Positions 6,109 through 6,128 of a stretch of DNA of 6,128 nucleotides are shown here, piece by piece (within the stretch, counting starts at the first letter, position 1; each line of letters opens with the position of its first letter). A program made the position numbers and the translations under genes. The DNA is from Acidobacteriota bacterium (GTDB lineage: Bacteria; Acidobacteriota; Terriglobia; UBA7540). The notes beneath the pieces are model-generated. The model saw only the letters and a program-made list of their open reading frames with translations. It made no database searches and was not told where the DNA came from. The stretch spans positions 1 through 6,128 of the forward strand of contig JAJYHU010000235.1 in NCBI GenBank assembly GCA_021784615.1. Direction: 5' to 3'.

Positions 6109-6128
6109 TGGGGGAGAGCATTATAGCG
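6108..6128 (+). CDS. Possible start of a further SUF operon gene (3' cut by window)
   Basis: The sufS stop TGA (6106-6108) shares its A with an ATG at 6108, giving TGATG, the same overlap as at the sufD/sufS junction. The frame stays open to the edge, encoding MGESIIA. AAGGA at 6091-6095 lies 12 nt upstream, rather far. Alternatively, GGGGGAG (6110-6116) is itself a ribosome binding site for a start beyond the window. In comparable operons a sufU, sufE or sufT gene often follows, but seven residues are too few to identify it. Confidence 0.3.

Overview
This window is the core of a SUF iron-sulfur cluster assembly operon, with every gene on the + strand: sufB (5' end cut by the window edge), a two-gene accessory insert, then sufC, sufD and sufS. 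The SUF proteins are full length within the window, and their key residues are intact. The high-GC coding style, the SufB N-terminal sequence REYKYGFVTEIEQ and an interspersed repeat known from its spurious peptides (CHSERSEESA / ILRFAQND) suggest a free-living, high-GC bacterium. Acidobacteriota is my best guess, but this is an inference from familiarity and not a demonstrated placement.

Layout: 1-1409 sufB, whose true start lies upstream of base 1. 1408-1435 is a short run of 7-bp repeats spanning the sufB stop and the next start. 1426-2286 is an unrecognised 286-aa protein with a PD-(D/E)XK nuclease-like signature. 2304-2516 is a small DUF2283-type protein. 2517-2686 is non-coding and holds a cluster of degenerate interspersed repeats. 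2687-3454 is sufC, 3497-4840 sufD and 4837-6108 sufS (overlapping sufD). At 6108 a further ATG overlaps the sufS stop, so another gene probably begins at the right edge.

How the genes work together (established for the family): SufS takes sulfur from cysteine as a persulfide. SufB and SufD, with the SufC ATPase, form the SufBC2D scaffold on which the cluster is built. A sulfur-transfer partner (SufE or SufU) and a regulator are not in the window and may lie outside it.

The main anomaly is the roughly 1.28-kb insert between sufB and sufC, genes normally nearly adjacent. It has repeats at both ends, Arg codon use unlike sufS, and a probable nuclease-fold protein with no evident link to Fe-S assembly. 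The rest is an ordinary SUF operon.
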